Origin: Guyanagaster necrorhizus
Lineage: Eukaryota; Basidiomycota; Agaricomycetes; Agaricales; Physalacriaceae
Direction of reading: 5' to 3'
Assembly (NCBI RefSeq): GCF_019112545.1
Contig: NW_025064894.1
Location: 428,750 to 492,749, forward strand
DNA length: 64,000 nt
The notes beneath the pieces are model-generated. The model searched no databases and was not told the DNA's origin. It was given only the letters and a program-made list of their open reading frames with translations. Made by a program: the position numbers and the translations under genes. Of the stretch, positions 61,311 through 64,000 are shown piece after piece; positions within the stretch are counted from its first letter, which is position 1, and every line of letters starts with the position of its first letter.

Positions 61311-63046
61311 ATGTCCCCCGACGAAAAACAATCTCGTCTCAACCAGCGCCATTTCGGCGTAAAAGCCAGAGTATGGGTTCTTCTCGGTCTCTTCATCGTC
61401 GTCATTTCGCTCCTTCATTATATCCTTCCTAGTACACCAACCTCGAAGCCGTATACCACCGTCAACCTCAAGTCCAAGAATTACCTTAATAACACGCACG
61501 ACGAGCCAAATCCATTTGAATTTTGTCCTGTCTATGGCCCTGGCGACGCCATCGGCGCCAAATATGGCGCTCTGAAGCTCTCGCAGAGCAGAATGCATCT
61601 AGGCAGCAGCGCCAGAGTCACTAGAGTCATCAATAGAGCCTTGGCAGGTCAGTCTGTCACCATTAGCGTCCTCGGGGGTTCAGGTGTGTTTTTTTCCGCA
61701 GCACTCTGCGTCCATTCTTACAGTATTTTTTGTAGTGTCTGCCTGCCATGGTGCTGGGGACGATCCAGTAGCACCTAGATGCTACCCATCGCGCTTCTTT
61801 GAGTGGTGGAATACTGTTTTCCCTCACCCAGCCTCTGAACTTACTAACGGCGCCATGCGACGAACAAACTCCGCCTACTATGGCTATTGCAGCATGCACC
61901 ACATTCCAGACGTTACTGACCTCATCATCGTTGAGCTTGACTCGGATGATCCCGCGGACAAGGAGATGATGGAGCACTTTGAAACTCTTATTCGATCCCT
62001 CCTCATTCGCCCCGATCAGCCGGCGGTTATTCTTCTGGGACACTTCAGCCCCCAGGTCCATGAATCCAGCGGTTTCGCCGGCCCAGACCACTGGCACAAC
62101 GTGGTCGCCCAATTTTACGATGTGGCGCACATTTCGACCAAATCAGCGCTGTACGCCGACTATATGAGCGACCCTGAAACCGTTTCCAAATATTTCGTCG
62201 ATCCAATCCTTGCCAGCCCACTCGGCCACGAACTTCTCAGCGACGTCCTCGTCGCTTACTTCCAGGCGCAGATCTGCTCTGCTTGGGCTGTCGCTACGGG
62301 AACCTCTTATGACACCGTGCCCAACCGGGTGGATGATAATGGACTCGGCGATGTCCATGGGTTATTTGGTGGAGTGGGTCAGCGGAAAGGAGTACCGGAG
62401 CCCGGAGACGAGGATAAGGAAGAGGTTGACGCCGAAGGAAACAGGGTCAAGCCTCAGTTGCTTCCGCCCACCAGCAACGCGTACGTTCCACCACTGCACG
62501 TTCCTCCTGGCAGGATCAACACACGTCCCAAGTCGGACGTGCCGTTCGAGGAAATTGCGCCGTACTGTGTCAGCGCGAACGATCTCATCAACCCACTTCC
62601 TCCATCGCTGTTTTATGGTTCCGGATGGTACGCAGCACACCCGCAGACTGGTAGTGGCGCCATGCAGGCCACGAGCCATTACTGGCACTCTTCGTTGCCG
62701 TTGAGCAAGATCAGGATCCCCATACAGGTCGGCGCAGGAGATATCGGGGTGTACTATCTCCAAGAACCGGCATCCTCCGTTGGAGGAGGAAGTGCTGTGG
62801 AATGTTGGGTCGACGACAATTATGCAGGAGCGAAGGTATTAGAGAATGCTGCCGAGATCGGGGAGCCTGGAGCAACGTGAGCATAACAAATTCGGTCGTG
62901 TGCTCATAACTGATGGATGGCTTGATAGACTCGAACTCATCGACCATTTTGTGACGCGTGGCTCACACTTTATAGAATGCCAACTATTGGGAGAGGAAGG
63001 GCAAACAGTACCTGCATTCAAGATCATAGGTGTATTTGCAACATGA
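61311..63046 (+). CDS. SGNH-hydrolase-like type II membrane protein (capsular-associated-protein-like)
   Basis: Three exons (61311-61683, 61736-62876, 62929-63046) encode 543 residues. One membrane helix near the N terminus (VWVLLGLFIVVISLLHYIL, residues 21-39) with a short basic cytoplasmic tail makes it a type II protein with a lumenal domain. The domain begins VTISVLGGSVSACHGAGDDP, an SGNH/GDSL block I with GGS in place of GDS, then CYPSRFFEWWNTVFPHPASE, TNGAMRRTNSAYYGYCSMHH, DLIIVELDSDDP and PAVILLGHFSPQ, and a later lumenal beta-rich part (WHSSLPLSKIRIPIQVGAGD). From memory, relatives are annotated as capsular associated proteins in basidiomycetes. A role in O-acylation or processing of secreted glycans is inferred from the fold and from the divergent mannosyltransferase partner. 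Confidence 0.82.
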
Positions 63047-64000
63047 TCGGTTATTTCTCCTCTGGATTATATTATGGGTCACTGTCACTTCTTTTCATCT
63101 TCGTTGCATAACGATTGTTAGATCTGCTATCCACGACTTTCAGGTATTTGTGACGTGCGCGCTGATGTCTATTGTCATTTCGTCTGGAGGAAGTTGTTGG
63201 ACGTGGTGACAATGCCTGATCTCCTGCTGCATATTCTTTAGATTCGGAGTCCTCTTCATGATCCAAAAGCCCAAAGATGTTTATAGCACTATATCTCAGT
63301 GTATTCTGGCCAGTGCTTGGCAATTTCACGTATACTGTCACACATTTCTTATCAACTGGCCGTTATGGAAGGCTTTATCCGCGATGCTTCTTAAATTGCT
63401 GAAGTGTGTGCCTTCGAAACACCATCGAAGATTCCACTTCAAACGACGCGCTCCTGGGACGATGGGGGTTTCAATGTTCTGGAACTGGAGTAGGCGCGCT
63501 GGTTCTGCATTCACTCGATGGCGGTGCATCTTTGAGGCTTGGTTGGAGTGAACATCTTTGTTTTTCCAGTAATGATCCATGTTTGGACGACATATGTGCG
63601 TCGTAATTCCAATTCAGGACCCTTCAAGCACTGTATAGCCTCTGTGATGGCTGGGTGACCGGGTTATGCTCTTTACCCTTCGCAGGTGTCGGCCTAACCA
63701 CCCTCAAGCCATCCTCCTTGTTCCATTCAAAATTCTCTGAACTGTCTCCTTTGGACGATTGAAGACTACAAGTTCAGCTCTTGCCTAACGAACGGTGATC
63801 GACAGCTACGGTTAAAAAGTGACACAGAACTAAAACATGACGAGAGTGGGATTCTCTGTTTCTATGAAGCATAAGAGTCAAGAAATTCGGCTTGTAAGCA
63901 GGAAGCAATGAGTGAGCCTTCAAGCTTTAACTTGGCGTAAGCAAGTTCGCCCGCAGGGGTCAGAATAAGATCAATGACGGCCCGAGGATGCCGTGCAATC
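63047..64000. other. Stretch with no confident gene at right edge
   Basis: Open frames on the minus strand at 63072-63341 and 63338-63580 show no known motif and could not be joined convincingly. They may be exons of a gene continuing beyond the window. Confidence 0.35.

Noticed and set aside
1..64000. CRISPR arrays, bacterial operons, prophage or insertion sequences
   Set aside because: Intron-rich eukaryotic genes throughout; no spaced direct-repeat array, no transposase and no bacterial-style gene packing.

Overview
The window is nuclear DNA of a filamentous basidiomycete, most likely an Agaricomycete. Genes are broken by many 45-60 base GT-AG introns with CTNAC-like branch points. The families fit this class: Clp1-like proteins, F-box proteins, a DUF4238 protein, a seven-helix membrane protein, CAP59-type mannosyltransferase, and several monocarboxylate-permease-like MFS transporters. 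There is one 10-base assembly gap (N) at 31919-31928. All gene models were spliced by eye, so exon ends are approximate unless a donor/acceptor pair is named.

Left part (1-26 kb): a truncated MFS gene on the left edge (-). An MFS gene (+) and a Clp1-like gene (-) follow in convergent orientation at 3.5-7.0 kb. A decayed alginate-lyase-like gene lies at 9.4-10.9 kb, then an F-box gene, an NT-C2 domain gene and a second F-box-like gene. A second Clp1-like/MFS convergent pair at 19.1-22.9 kb is the mirror image of the first pair. A remnant of a third, diverged Clp1-like gene lies near 25.4-25.7 kb.

Middle part (26-54 kb): a protein of unknown function with a coiled-coil tail built from 63-base repeats. 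Two near-identical copies of a secreted carboxylesterase locus sit on either side of the N gap and are probably an assembly duplication. Then come a DUF4238 gene, a short spliced reading frame with an intron-less tandem copy next to it, a seven-helix membrane protein, an unknown gene that may be fused to a PP2C phosphatase, a PP2C pseudogene, and a third esterase copy inactivated by a nonsense codon. A repeat of about 575 bases occurs at 35.2 and 49.2 kb. This part has clearly been shaped by local duplication and decay.

Right part (54.9-63 kb): compact and conserved, with a proline-rich protein, NOP53 (60S ribosome biogenesis), and a head-to-head pair of a GT69/CAP59-type mannosyltransferase and an SGNH-like type II membrane protein. 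That pair shares a promoter of about 210 bases and probably acts in glycan assembly in the secretory pathway.
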